A stretch of DNA of 64,000 bases from Axinella damicornis (lineage: Eukaryota; Porifera; Demospongiae; Axinellida; Axinellidae). The position numbers were made by a program, and so were the translations under genes. How positions within the stretch are numbered: the first letter of the stretch is position 1; the number at the start of each line of letters is the position of its first letter. Shown piece after piece: positions 26,901 through 34,889 of the stretch. Below the pieces are notes generated by a model that saw only the letters and a program-made list of their open reading frames with translations, was not told the DNA's origin and made no database searches. Location: the NCBI GenBank assembly GCA_963931865.1, contig OZ007512.1, forward strand, positions 4,920,883 to 4,984,882, in the 5' to 3' direction.

Positions 26901-27962
26901 AAACTTTTCCTAGTAGACTGATTTGTTTGCACCTATTGCATGTTGAATGGTTTCTTCCTCAGATGCAACCACCTCTGGTACAGCAACCCGGTCATCTCCC
27001 ACTCCCAGTGGATCCCACGTCATCACAGGTATGCCTGAGTATTATAAAGTATTTTGTGCTGTAATACAGACTGTAGACATCATGTATTGTTCCCATCTGC
27101 ACATGCAGTATCAAGAGGAGCAGTGTGTACTCCACCTTCTCTCCCAACTCTGCAGACCTCCAAACCTGACCCACTTGGTAAGTGTTACCACATGGTGCAC
27201 TGTCATCGCACTAACATGTATACAGGTTTCACTGTAACATAATATCTTGGAGTACCCTGTGGCTATTATTATAATATAATTACTGCATCATGTGCAAGAT
27301 TGTGGTAATGATAATGGTTTCCTGATGATTGTGGTTCCACATTCCTCAGATGCAACCACCTCTGGTACAGTAACTCAGTCATCTCCCAGTGGATCCCAGG
27401 TCATCACAGGTGGGTACTAGTTTGATTATAGTATCTGACATTGTAACACAGTATGCATGCTAGGCTGATATAATTATTATCACAAGTACTCTTTTTGAAT
27501 GTATAATGTTATCTTCTCTAATGACAGCACTTTGCATCCATAATTATGATGATCATACGATTTCTTGTTTGTGCAGCCCCCAGGCCAACCCTGAAGGATC
27601 TGGTCAATGTCAGAGTGAAAAGCTGGTATAACCTGGGACTACAATTGGACATCGAAGATGACGACCTTGATACCATCGAAAGTAACCGCCCACGAGATCA
27701 GGAAGGTTGCAAGCGAGACATGTTTAAGGCATGGCTGAGGAACTGTCCGCAAGCATCATACCGGCAGCTGGTCCAAGCCATGGTCGTGTCAGGTGATGTG
27801 AGTGAAGCAGACTGCCTCTGCAGGAAATATGGTGAGTCCTGCAGCAAAGAATGTCATCTCTGTACCTGGTTCTTGAAGGAATGTGCAGGCTAGCTGTGTG
27901 CAGTGGTTTATGTTTCTCTCTGTTTCTCAGGGATTGATATGCCACAGTCAGGACTACAATAG
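11956..27962 (+). CDS. gene 1: multi-Death-domain Roc-COR GTPase protein
   Basis: Proposed exons: 11956-11974 (MASSAL, phase-1 GTAAGT donor), 14127-14423, 16117-16398, 18113-18373, 19140-19406 (four Death-domain modules), 24502-26600 (GTPase), 26742-26805, 26963-27028, 27109-27177, 27350-27409 (linkers), 27577-27831 (Death domain) and 27931-27962 (GIDMPQSGLQ then TAG). All junctions agree: every internal boundary is phase 1 except GTPase to first linker, which is phase 0 on both sides. Nothing in the exons is broken, so the gene looks functional. Expected role by family analogy: a cytosolic signalling scaffold in which a Ras-of-complex switch controls death-fold recruitment. The link of the start exon to the first Death exon is the weakest join; additional exons in the 19.4-24.5 kb intron cannot be excluded. 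Gene 2 (41.07-50.05 kb) is its tandem paralogue. Confidence 0.7.
12000..14126. other. first intron of gene 1, repeat-filled
   Basis: Contains four copies of a 24-base AATAATGGTCACCAAATTATG unit (12395-12485), fragments of the AAGGAGCGTCCAACT foldback element (about 12540-12585), and from 13620 a relic of the CTCAATTTCCTGTATAGGGT element seen complete at 21246-21821. A possible minus-strand exon is listed separately. Confidence 0.5.
13194..13335 (-). CDS. possible minus-strand exon, unrecognised
   Basis: On the minus strand the frame reads GFDRFIDFLHDAKHLSAVDK then SAFADIV and meets a good GTGAGT donor in phase 1 at 13193. The helical pattern is loosely like the last two helices of a CARD, but the module is incomplete. 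A following minus-strand stretch at 13115-12925 stays open in a compatible frame. No upstream exon found. Weak. Confidence 0.25.
14127..14423 (+). CDS. gene 1 exon: Death domain 1
   Basis: Acceptor CTCCACTTCAG, donor G|GTAAGT, phase 1 on both sides, 99 codons. Reads LTVDNVLTAVQGVDWRTLGE at the start; the DWRTLG helix, acidic middle loop and VVETWVLGR / PSWRHLIWRL end follow the six-helix Death fold. Longest of the family because of an insert EYYDDDADELF. The conserved Trp of helix 5 (PSW) is present, as in the other copies. Confidence 0.8.
14470..16116. other. intron with one half of a tandem duplication
   Basis: Carries a foldback element at about 14703-14812 (CATAATGAGAAGGAGCGTCC / GGACCCTCCTTCTCG) and, from 14876, the first copy of a 1.85-kb unit repeated from 16722 onward. 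No further exon seen. Confidence 0.6.
16117..16398 (+). CDS. gene 1 exon: Death domain 2
   Basis: Acceptor TCTCCCTCAG, donor G|GTATGT, phases 1 and 1, 94 codons. Starts LTVENVTEVMGEVGDWERVA, then LQIPDSKLQEIKQQ and PSWEKLAQVLYDQGEERAA. Good six-helix Death pattern with the helix 1-2 DWERVA and the helix 5 Trp. Nearly identical to Death domain 3. Confidence 0.85.
18113..18373 (+). CDS. gene 1 exon: Death domain 3 (seven residues shorter)
   Basis: Acceptor TCTCCCTCAG, donor G|GTATGC, phases 1 and 1, 87 codons. Copy of Death domain 2 by tandem duplication, but 21 bases are missing between DWERVA and SKLQEIKQQ, shortening helix 2 and the following loop without breaking the frame. PSWKKLAEVLYQEGEERAA is kept. 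It may bind different partners or be structurally weakened. Confidence 0.85.
18689..18834. repeat. TIR element in a gene 1 intron
   Basis: CTATACTATGGATACTTGGT ... ACCAAGTATTGATAGTATAG with arms continuing through GGACTGTCACCAGTAGAG and its complement; 146 bp, AT-rich centre. Confidence 0.85.
19140..19406 (+). CDS. gene 1 exon: Death domain 4
   Basis: Acceptor CTTCCCACCCAG, donor G|GTATGT, phases 1 and 1, 89 codons. Begins EPTLTTDNLMEVVKEVEHCW, continues LGSSFGVPASKRREIRSLYQ and ends PSWKHVAVALQGEDLHKQAE. Clear Death pattern, more diverged from domains 2 and 3 than they are from each other. Confidence 0.85.
19779..20038. repeat. two CCTCGTTCCC foldback elements, one truncated
   Basis: A left half at 19779-19850 and a full palindrome at 19898-20038 (CCTCGTTCCCAGGCCTACC ... 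GGTAGGCCTGGGAACGAGG). The 41 bases before each (CACTAATTACCTGTGAATAA...) are duplicated, so a 119-bp segment containing flank plus half element was copied in tandem. Confidence 0.8.
21246..21821. repeat. TIR element with TA ends (TAGTCTC family)
   Basis: Left end TACTGTAGTCTCACGAAAGA, right end TCTTTTGGGAGACTGCTGTA. Contains CTCAATTTCTTGTATAGGGT. An orthologous copy with its own internal insertion sits at 45581-46711 in front of the gene 2 GTPase exon. Non-coding. Confidence 0.75.
21997..22474. mobile_element. hAT-like MITE, CAGTGGCGTAGGAAGC termini
   Basis: Starts CAGTGGCGTAGGAAGC and ends GCTTCCTACGCCACTG (inverted), with imperfectly matching flanks CAAAGCA on both sides, consistent with the 8-bp target duplications of hAT elements. 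Interior has GCGCGAAG words shared with 42546-43072. No transposase frame. Confidence 0.75.
22998..24082. mobile_element. 1.08-kb element inserted in the minisatellite, carrying a spliced ORF
   Basis: Bounded by imperfect inverted ends GGTTAAGGCTGGCCC and GGACTGCCTTAACC. Includes a GGTTTCCATGGAAACC palindrome and a two-exon minus-strand ORF (separate entry). No transposase seen, so it is non-autonomous. Confidence 0.65.
23682..23925 (-). CDS. two-exon ORF inside the 1.08-kb element
   Basis: Minus strand. Exon 23925-23880 starts ATG (MFLCVVELSEVDNST) and ends in phase 1 at a GTAAGC donor; a 46-base intron with TTCCCATCTTTTAGTCTTCTAG follows; exon 23833-23682 (reads VDVSCASERFVLLSHLWPRE, then TTCVYAWIDLDVESQTGEGS) ends at TAG. 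About 65 residues. The frame is open for nine codons upstream of the ATG to a TAA, so an earlier exon might join instead. No family recognised. The intron size is normal for sponge genes. Either element-encoded or a captured host fragment. Confidence 0.45.
24502..26600 (+). CDS. gene 1 exon: Roc-COR-type GTPase
   Basis: One 2.1-kb exon, about 700 residues, acceptor CTTTCTGCACCAG (phase 1), donor GAG|GTAGGC (phase 0). Visible motifs: P-loop GMPRSGKSS near residue 32, switch region STGVAE near 55, G3 DTGGQPEF near 197, G4 as GTHKD near 289. Between P-loop and G3 lies a long low-complexity insert rich in Ser, Pro and Gln. Residues 360-540 match a COR-like layout (VSWLMFSNILQQ, FFPPSKLVALLQHLNIVAEL, YFIPCVL), followed by CPLLVTFESGYCPKGLFGSM, typical of this animal ROCO group. 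G4 is THKD rather than NKxD, usual in such Roc domains. No kinase domain and no leucine-rich repeats here. All key residues are present, so GTP binding is plausible. Confidence 0.9.
26742..27409 (+). CDS. gene 1 exons: four Ser/Thr-rich linker modules
   Basis: Exons 26742-26805 (DSSSVDSRADSSAATGPHPS), 26963-27028 (DATTSGTATRSSPTPSGSHV), 27109-27177 (SRGAVCTPPSLPTLQTSKPD) and 27350-27409 (DATTSGTVTQSSPSGSQVIT). All but the first are phase 1 on both sides with clean acceptors and GTATGC, GTAAGT or GTGGGT donors. The second and fourth are duplicates, including flanking intron. Likely a flexible spacer between GTPase and Death domain. Relatives: 49059-49124 and 49463-49513 in gene 2, and 45077-45015 on the minus strand. 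Confidence 0.75.
27577..27962 (+). CDS. gene 1 exons: Death domain 5 and terminal exon
   Basis: 27577-27831 (acceptor TTGTTTGTGCAG, donor G|GTGAGT, phases 1 and 1) reads PRPTLKDLVNVRVKSWYNLG, LDIEDDDLDTIESN and ASYRQLVQAMVVSGDVSEAD: a full Death domain. The last exon 27931-27962 adds GIDMPQSGLQ and stops. The gene 2 copy at 49668-49922 differs by only three residues. Confidence 0.85.
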
Positions 27963-28973
27963 TACCCTCCACTAGCACAAACTCTTACCTGTACAATGGT
28001 TGATACAACTGCAGTAATTGCTGTATTTGCAAGCATGCAGTTCAAATTATCTTTGTGGAAAATAATTATGCATTGCTACAATAATATTATAATAATATCA
28101 TGTCATTTTAGTTTCATGCACATAATTATTTCAACGTGCAGTTGCATGGTTTGGAATCCTGATAATACATAACAATGCATGAGAATTGCAATAACTATTG
28201 CATGCATGCATGCTCTAGTGAAAACTACATGTATATTATAATAATAGACATTGTATTAGTTGATTAAATCATCCCACAAGGGCCGGATGCATGTTTTATG
28301 TTGCTGGTAACACTCTATAGGAGGGCTTTAATAATATTATGTTAACCACAATGTCCTGCATGGACGAGGACGGAACAAGGAAACGGACAAGGATGGGACG
28401 AGGACATGGTATGGTGATTAGCAGGGGATCTGGGAGGGGAGAGGGAGAGGGAGGGTTATTATACAGTAAGAGATAAAGAGTGAGTGAGGGGAGAATGAGT
28501 GCAAGTACAGTTCACGGTCCACCTACAGTACATTCTTCAGTTTATGGGGGCCTAGTTCATCATTTGTGGTTAGACCACTCTGGTTCCAATGACAACCCCT
28601 TCAAATAATATTAGCTACGCAGCGGTAGAGTTGTGAAAGATTCTTCTGTTGCATGGGTTGCTGCAAGAATTTTATACCTGGTATACTACAGAATCAATTC
28701 ATGAAACAGGCACTCTCTCTGGTAGTGGTTTGCAAGATATCGTGGTTGACATGCAGTTACTGGCCAACAGAAACCTACCAAATACACATTACAGTAACTT
28801 TGCACTTTGGCTCAACAAGCAGTAATCCATCCTGTCCAGCTCAGGATCGACCATTGACATTTCCACTCCACTGCTCCTGCATGTATTCTTTGTCCATGGC
28901 AGGAATGAACAACTATAGCTATATCATTGCTGCACAATTATTCATCTGTATGCTCACTGCACGTGTTTCTCAG
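27963..28973. other. intergenic after gene 1
   Basis: AT-rich with no exon. 28.18-28.25 kb preserves the uninterrupted version of the site where a LINE and a 7.5-kb element inserted in the second copy (50.26-58.50 kb). Confidence 0.6.
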
Positions 28974-29072
28974 GATGGCTGGACTGCTCTCATGTAGGCT
29001 ATTTCCAGTGATTGCAGTGACTCTGTACATGTTCTGCTCTCTGCTGGAGTGCAAGCAGACCTGGGTGAAAAG

Positions 29073-30545
29073 GTGAGATCTGTGCCCAATGGTAGCACTC
29101 CTGTATCACAAACTTTATACTGCATGTGGCAAAGTGCTTCATTATTGGTATCGATCATTGACACCCACATCATTCAAGCCTGGGGACAAACTGCTATGCA
29201 GGATAAGCCAGCAGTTCTGCTAGCTATGTGGTTAACCCTCTCCTACGCCTTGGGTTAATCATCAGCCTTACGCTGTGTATAGCTATGTGGTTAACCCTCT
29301 TCTACGCCTTGGGTTAATCATCAGTCTTACACTGTGTATAGTGCAGTTGATGAGCTGCATGTTGAATACTTTGGGATCTCAAAGCCTTACATGTCCTTAC
29401 CTCAATCATGGTTACAAGTGTACTTGGAATTGCACTAATTATTGAGTGGATCCCTACATCCCCTTTCAATGTTCTTTACCAATTAAGCAGCAGGTGCCTG
29501 AGCTGAACCTATCATAGATCCAGAGCAGCATAAGATTGAAGAGCATGCCATCACATACAATGAGGGAATGGTTGTTGCCTAATAAGGCATGAAGTGAACC
29601 AAGTGCTGCATTATCCAGCAAGATCCTGCGCTATAGGGAAAGTTAATTGGATTTATACCTTACAATATGGTTACTCTAGATGCCGTAAACCTCCATTAGT
29701 CAGTGGGTATGTCCCGGAAAGGAGAATGATGTCATCTTGTGGTTAAAAGGTGTGTCTATAGTTCTTGGAGGCAACTATTACAATAGTGGTAGACTCAGAT
29801 TTGGTCAAAATCACACGGTCCCTGCCTCGATGGAGTGACACATTTCCCTGTATTCATGACAAGCATGTAATATGGTAGCCTCGTTCCCAGGCCCGAGACG
29901 ACGAGCAGGTTAGTTTGTTTCTGTGCAACAGTTTGCACTGAACAATGAAAATGGATCCGATAACAAATTGATCTTGAGAAATGACGCCATCATTTTGGAA
30001 TGCTTTCAGAAAGTACGTTTGTGGGCTACCTTTGCCGCAAAAGGCAAAATTCCAGAGCTTTGTTTTGGAGCTTTAAATTTGTAGTTTACAAAATGCATGG
30101 TGTGTGCTGCAGATTTATTCCACTCAGGAGTAGGTTAAGCACATCAACTCCTCCTTTAATGCCTACACCTCGGAGGTTATCTGTGAATAAGCTCAACCAA
30201 TATTATGGAATCTCAATGCTGCTACAGGAATGGAGATGTAACGGTCTCAAAAGTGTAGCTACTCTACCTTTCACTTGTTATTGAGTAGATGTACTTGCCT
30301 GTGTACTGTGCACATTTGGACGCTAGTTGTAATATAGTTAGGAAGACTAGAGATATTGCATGAGCTACCAATGTATGTATATACTGGAACTGAATCCGTT
30401 TGTACTTCAGAAACACCAGCTGTCTACTTTTTTGAGAAGTGCAAGTGCTCTCCACCTTCTTCGGCTCCACCAGGATGTGTACACCTATATCACTGCTGCC
30501 TTGTTCCATATTCATCAACATTGTTGCTCTCATTGTGTTCCTCAG
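29073..30545. other. non-coding interval within the ankyrin cluster
   Basis: A 59-base unit (TAGCTATGTGGTTAACCCTC...) is present twice in tandem at 29221-29340 and once at about 59597. A partial CCTCGTTCCC element lies at 29877-29920. Otherwise matches 59.3-60.0 kb. Confidence 0.5.
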
Positions 30546-31392
30546 GATGGCTGGACTGCCCTCATGTTGGCTAGTTCTGATGGGCATAAAGACACTGTAA
30601 GTGTGTTGCTCTCTGCTGGAGCACAAGCAGACCTGCAGGATGAGGTGAGATATAGTACTAGTATCTGTGTCAGAGTAGTATTTTTGTATTACAAAGAGGA
30701 TCATTACTGAATCTTTTTCTGACTATTGCAACTATAGCCTTGCAGATATAACCATCACAACACCATCACAACATTAGCTATATTACATCATCCATTCATG
30801 TCATTTGTTGAATTCAGTAGACATAAGTTACCGACAATACCTACTCTTAGAGTAGGCCTGAGGACAAAACTGGTATGTCGTTGCTATACAGTGCACCAAT
30901 GAAAGCAGTGCATGTATAAGTGATCAGATAGACTTCACCCAGCTACGAGTAGCTATGCACATTTCCCTGAGCGTATGACAAGCATGTGCTTCCTGTTGTG
31001 ATTGTTACGTTATAGCTCATGTCATTGCACAAGTGCATCGGCAAGCTTATACTTGGCAGTATTCCACCTTCTTTGGACTATTTCCTTGGTTGTAATGTTT
31101 TGTATTCATCTCATCATGGTATTACTGTTTTGCTTACCCTTAGGATGTCACAGCTGCCCTCATGTGGGCTTGTTCCTATGGACACAGTGACACTGTATAA
31201 GTATACTGCTCAGTGCTGGAGCACAAGGAGACCTGCAGGATAAGGTGAGATATAATACCTGTGTTCTATAGTAGTGTTTCGCATCATAGAGCGATGCTTG
31301 TCGTTTGTAGTAGTAATAGTACGACAAAGTTAACGCTGGAGTGAACTGCGAGTGACAAACGCTGGGGCGAGAAGGCCTGGGCATGAGGCTAC

Positions 31393-31590
31393 CATTCCAG
31401 TCGCAATCTCGAGATTGAGCACTTGTATTTTGGTGCAATTTCGTGATTGTGCAGCATAAAGTATGCGCAATCTCTAGATTGTCAATGTGCAAATACCTTG
31501 CACAGTCTTGAGATTGGCATGCAATTTCCGGATTCCGAGAATGTGCAGCGCAATCTCGAGACTGCGCAAATTCCTAAATTGCGTGGAACA
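31393..31590. repeat. array of short CAATCTCGAGATTG palindromes
   Basis: Seven imperfect copies at about 31404, 31436, 31468, 31503, 31522, 31551 and 31567, each a 14-15 base palindrome such as CAATCTCGAGATTG or CAATCTCTAGATTG, usually flanked by GC. The first three are spaced 32 bases apart. Confidence 0.65.
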
Positions 31591-31965
31591 TATACACACC
31601 TCCAGTTTTTGAGCAAGGCTAATCATCAACCCCGGAATGTAATAACATTATGGTCCATCCCTTGTATAGATTTTTAGCAGCATGTAAAGCTTTTCTAAGG
31701 TGAGGGGACATGTGAGTTATAGGCCACCCACTCTAATTTAACGTATAGGACAGTTTATACTTTGCATCATTCATAGTGTCATATAGCTATACACTCTTAC
31801 CTCCGAAGGATGCATTGTGCAGCTAGTGTAAGGCAGTAAACTAGTCACGTACAACTAATGAGCACATGAGAAATCTCTGCTTTTGGCAACCCATGCCATC
31901 GCTAAACGAACACTCAGAAACTTAAAGTGATGGCTACAGCAATTATTATACCATGCAGTAGATAC

Positions 31966-32078
31966 ATTGTTTTCTTATTTATCCATTTGCCTAGCACGGT
32001 GAGTGCACTAGGTAGGGGATAAATACTATTAGCTACACACCGTACTAGACAAATGGATAAGTCATAAGAAAACAACGT
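31966..32078. repeat. foldback element before the Death exon
   Basis: TTGTTTTCTTATTTATCCAT ... ATGGATAAGTCATAAGAAAA with GCCTAGCACGGTG / CACCGTACTAGAC inner arms. The second half also precedes the 61.38-kb copy. Confidence 0.6.
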
Positions 32079-32819
32079 ATCTATATTTCTGTTTTGTAGA
32101 CACCAAGCCCAGGATGGTCCAGCAGATGAGGCTGAGGACCACTGGAGGGGACTAAGTGAAGATAATCAAGACCATCGCTCCAGACTGGAAGGAGGTTGGG
32201 ATTCTCATGGATCTCGATCCAAACACACGAAAAGTCGAATGTATTGAAACAGACCATGCACACAAAAGGAATGGCTCCGTTATCTGCTGTCAAGAGATCT
32301 TCAGACATTGGTTGGACAGTCCAGACGCCACCAGGGGAAACCTGATTGAACTGTTGATTGATGAAGAACACACGACAATTGCTGAACAGCTTAAGGACCG
32401 TTGATGCCATAATACTGATTTCTCGTTTGTATCGTTATAGCATCCTTTAGTTGATATTAGTACAAATATCATTAATAATTGTTAAGTGCTACTCTGTTAT
32501 TATTGCTGTTTCACTATAATTATTACTGGCCAAAATTTCATGTATCCATGACCCCCCTCCCCCAAATTATATATTATTATATTTTTTCCAGTACGTAAGT
32601 GGGATGGTATACATTGTGTATAAAATTAATGTTCTTCATAACAGGGTTGTTACATCAGCAGGCTGGTTTCAGTAACGCCCTGTGGTGATCTGATGCTTAT
32701 ACACACTATAGTTTCCAACTTCGAAACTCAAACTGTTTTAATTGGTGTTGCATGTACTTGCTCTTAAGTCGTATAGGCAATGTGCATAATAATCATTATC
32801 AAGCAGCTGCAGAAATATG

Positions 32820-33574
32820 TTATTGTACCAACCGTAGGAAGAACTCCCGCAGATCATAAAGGTCATCAACTCTGGAGATTAGTTCACTGAATTGCTCCAC
32901 ATCTTTCCGATCAAAGGAATCCTCAACTTCATCAAACCAGCCCTATAGGATTGAAGTGAACTTCAACAATACGTAGGTCTACTGGTAAAATACAACATTG
33001 TCAACAGGGTTTCTGTGCATGCATGGGTCCAGTCCCTGCAGTCCAGTCCCATCTTGGACTCCATCTTCAGGTGTTGTTGTAGGGGGTCTTCTGCAGATTC
33101 CAATTACTAGCCTCATGCATTCCAAGGCCACCACCCAGCTTTTAATTCATCACTACATGTTCTTTGCGTGGGTCTGGGAATGAGGCAATTACACACCATG
33201 AATCTTGTGTGATACGGAGGGGAAGAAGTGGTTGACGCTGCTGTGCATGAATACTGCACTGGACACACAACGTGGATGGTGAGGGACTGAACTTGATAAT
33301 CACATGCACAGAGCACAGCAGACTGCAGTTGAAACATTAATGACAGCACAGCCTAGTGGTTACAATGGTCACTGATTGCAAGTCAGTCGTAGTTGCTAAT
33401 TGTGCAGAAGATCTGGATCCACTTCAGTCTTCAGAGCGCGTGTTTGAAGCCATTCTGCCAGTAGTTCCTGAGTTGAAAGAGAGACAGCTCTAGACGGCCA
33501 TGCGGTGATGATTGTCCATAGCAGAATAATCAGTCCACCTGACCACAAACAGCGTGATCTTCATCTCTATGGCA

Positions 33575-33647
<73 letters not shown>

Positions 33648-34016
33648 TGTGTGGTGTGTGTTTGTGTGTGTGCGTGCGTGTGTGTGTGCATTGGAATCTG
33701 ATGCTAGAGTTACTAGACAAGGTAGAGCTGATAATTACATATTGTCTGTAGCCTAAGCATGTACATGTGGCACAATGTGGCTCTAATTAAATTGACTTCT
33801 ACACAGCAAATATAACACTGTACCAAACTGGGGAACATCTGAAGTAACCTTCATTTGGCCTACATACGGAGGGAGTCTGTCAGTGATGGCAACAACCAAG
33901 ACACACTTGCAGAACTCAAACTGGTCACTAAGGGACCTGTTGTCCTTAGCAACCTTTGCTAATCCAGCTACAGCAAGTTTACACAGGAACATTGTCCAGG
34001 CAAACATGCTTGACCT
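32820..34016 (-). CDS. 3' exons of an unrecognised minus-strand gene
   Basis: Best-supported exon: 32942-32820 (acceptor TCCTATAG, reads GWFDEVEDSFDRKDVEQFSE then LISRVDDLYDLREFFLRLVQ, TAA). Upstream in transcription: 33467-33423 (acceptor CTTTCAACTCAG, ELLAEWLQTRALKTE, weak GTGGAT donor, phase 0), a possible 28-base exon 33566-33539 (DEDHAVCGQ), and about 34016-33868 (MFAWTMFLCKLAVAGLAKVA, KDNRSLSDQFEFCKC, GTATGT donor, phase 2). All junctions keep frame. The family is not recognised. A (TG)n tract and poly-G lie in and beside the introns. A decayed copy of 33467-33423 exists at about 63830-63790, where it reads into a stop, and 32942-32820 is truncated there (62.63 kb). Confidence 0.5.
33576..33688. 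repeat. (TG)n microsatellite
   Basis: About 110 bases of nearly pure GT dinucleotides with a few interruptions at the 3' end. A second TG tract is at 38256-38350. Confidence 0.95.
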
Positions 34017-34036
34017 TTTGTATTCAGGTTCATGGG

Positions 34037-34062
34037 GGGGGGGGGGGGGGGGGGGGGGGGGG
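34037..34062. repeat. poly-G run
   Basis: About 26 consecutive G after GTTCAT. Able to form G-quadruplex; also a likely spot for length errors in the assembly. Confidence 0.9.
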
Positions 34063-34889
34063 AGCACCAAGGTTCGGAGAGACTGGGTATGGGACACTGA
34101 GACACAACCAACAAATCCTCTCACCTGAGGCTTCTGGGAGTACTCTCGGCCCGGTATTCTCTCTCCTGACATCAATCTCTGCTTTGGCAACCCATCCCAA
34201 TATAAAGTGGTAGCTACAGCCACAACTAGCCAGACAATCCGCAGGAGAAGATGTAAGATGACGTATATTTTTGCAGTATCGAATCTCGACCACTATACAT
34301 TTCTTGGATACATTTCTTGTTCCACTTCCACAGCATATTGAGTAGCTTTTATAGGTGACACCCTCGTTTACAGTCATGCTATGTATGTTTTGCACAAGAA
34401 CGAGCTATGATGGAAAAGTCTAGTTTAACTATGCGCTTCTGTAGCCTCATTCTCAGGCCCCACCCAGCTTTCCATCGCTTTCCGTATTGCAAGCGACAAA
34501 AAGCTGGGTGGGGCTTAATGCTTCTGTGTAGTACCTGTTTGACCATGCCAGTTGACAACAGTTACTGATTGTCTAGTAGGGGTGATATTAGCTGAGAACT
34601 GGGGGTTTACGATATATGTACATGTGACAATTGCAGAATGCATGTGCATGAGCACTATGGGCTAATCACTAGTAGGCATGTTTCAATTTGGCTTCTGCGT
34701 GAATGTTATAGCTACCGAACATTTCTGTGTTGAAATTTGACATGTGTTACATTTTCAGTTCCATCACTGAGCATACCAACAAAAATTACACATGCTGATC
34801 TCTTTGCAAACAAACTCCTTGCAACATAACTTGGTATTATAGATTTCCTGTCAGGACTTTTGTGAACAGTTGTAGCATTACATTTAGTC

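Larger units (their letters stand above)
28974..32404 (+). pseudogene. decayed ankyrin-repeat / Death-domain gene, copy 1
   Basis: Three one-repeat ankyrin exons and one Death exon. 28974-29072 (99 bases) has TAG after GWTALM. 30546-30644 (99 bases, phase 0) is intact: DGWTALMLASSDGHKDTVSV then LLSAGAQADLQDE. 31144-31244 has two extra bases (TATAAG where the intact copy has TAAG), giving a stop after HSDTV. The Death exon starts at 32100 (acceptor TTCTGTTTTGTAG) and reads TIAPDWKEVGILMDLDPNTR, CQEIFRHWLDS, but has TAA at 32152-32154 where the 61.4-kb copy has AAA. The ankyrin exons are phase 0 while the Death exon is phase 1, so they may not have formed one transcript. The Death exon could instead be an alternative last exon for gene 1. 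Confidence 0.7.

Noticed and set aside
33490..33756. ORFs across the TG tract
   Set aside because: Open only because the dinucleotide repeat encodes Val/Cys or Thr/His without stops.
34030..34395. 121-codon minus-strand ORF with a proline run
   Set aside because: The proline run is the poly-G tract read on the other strand; the remainder has no family signal.
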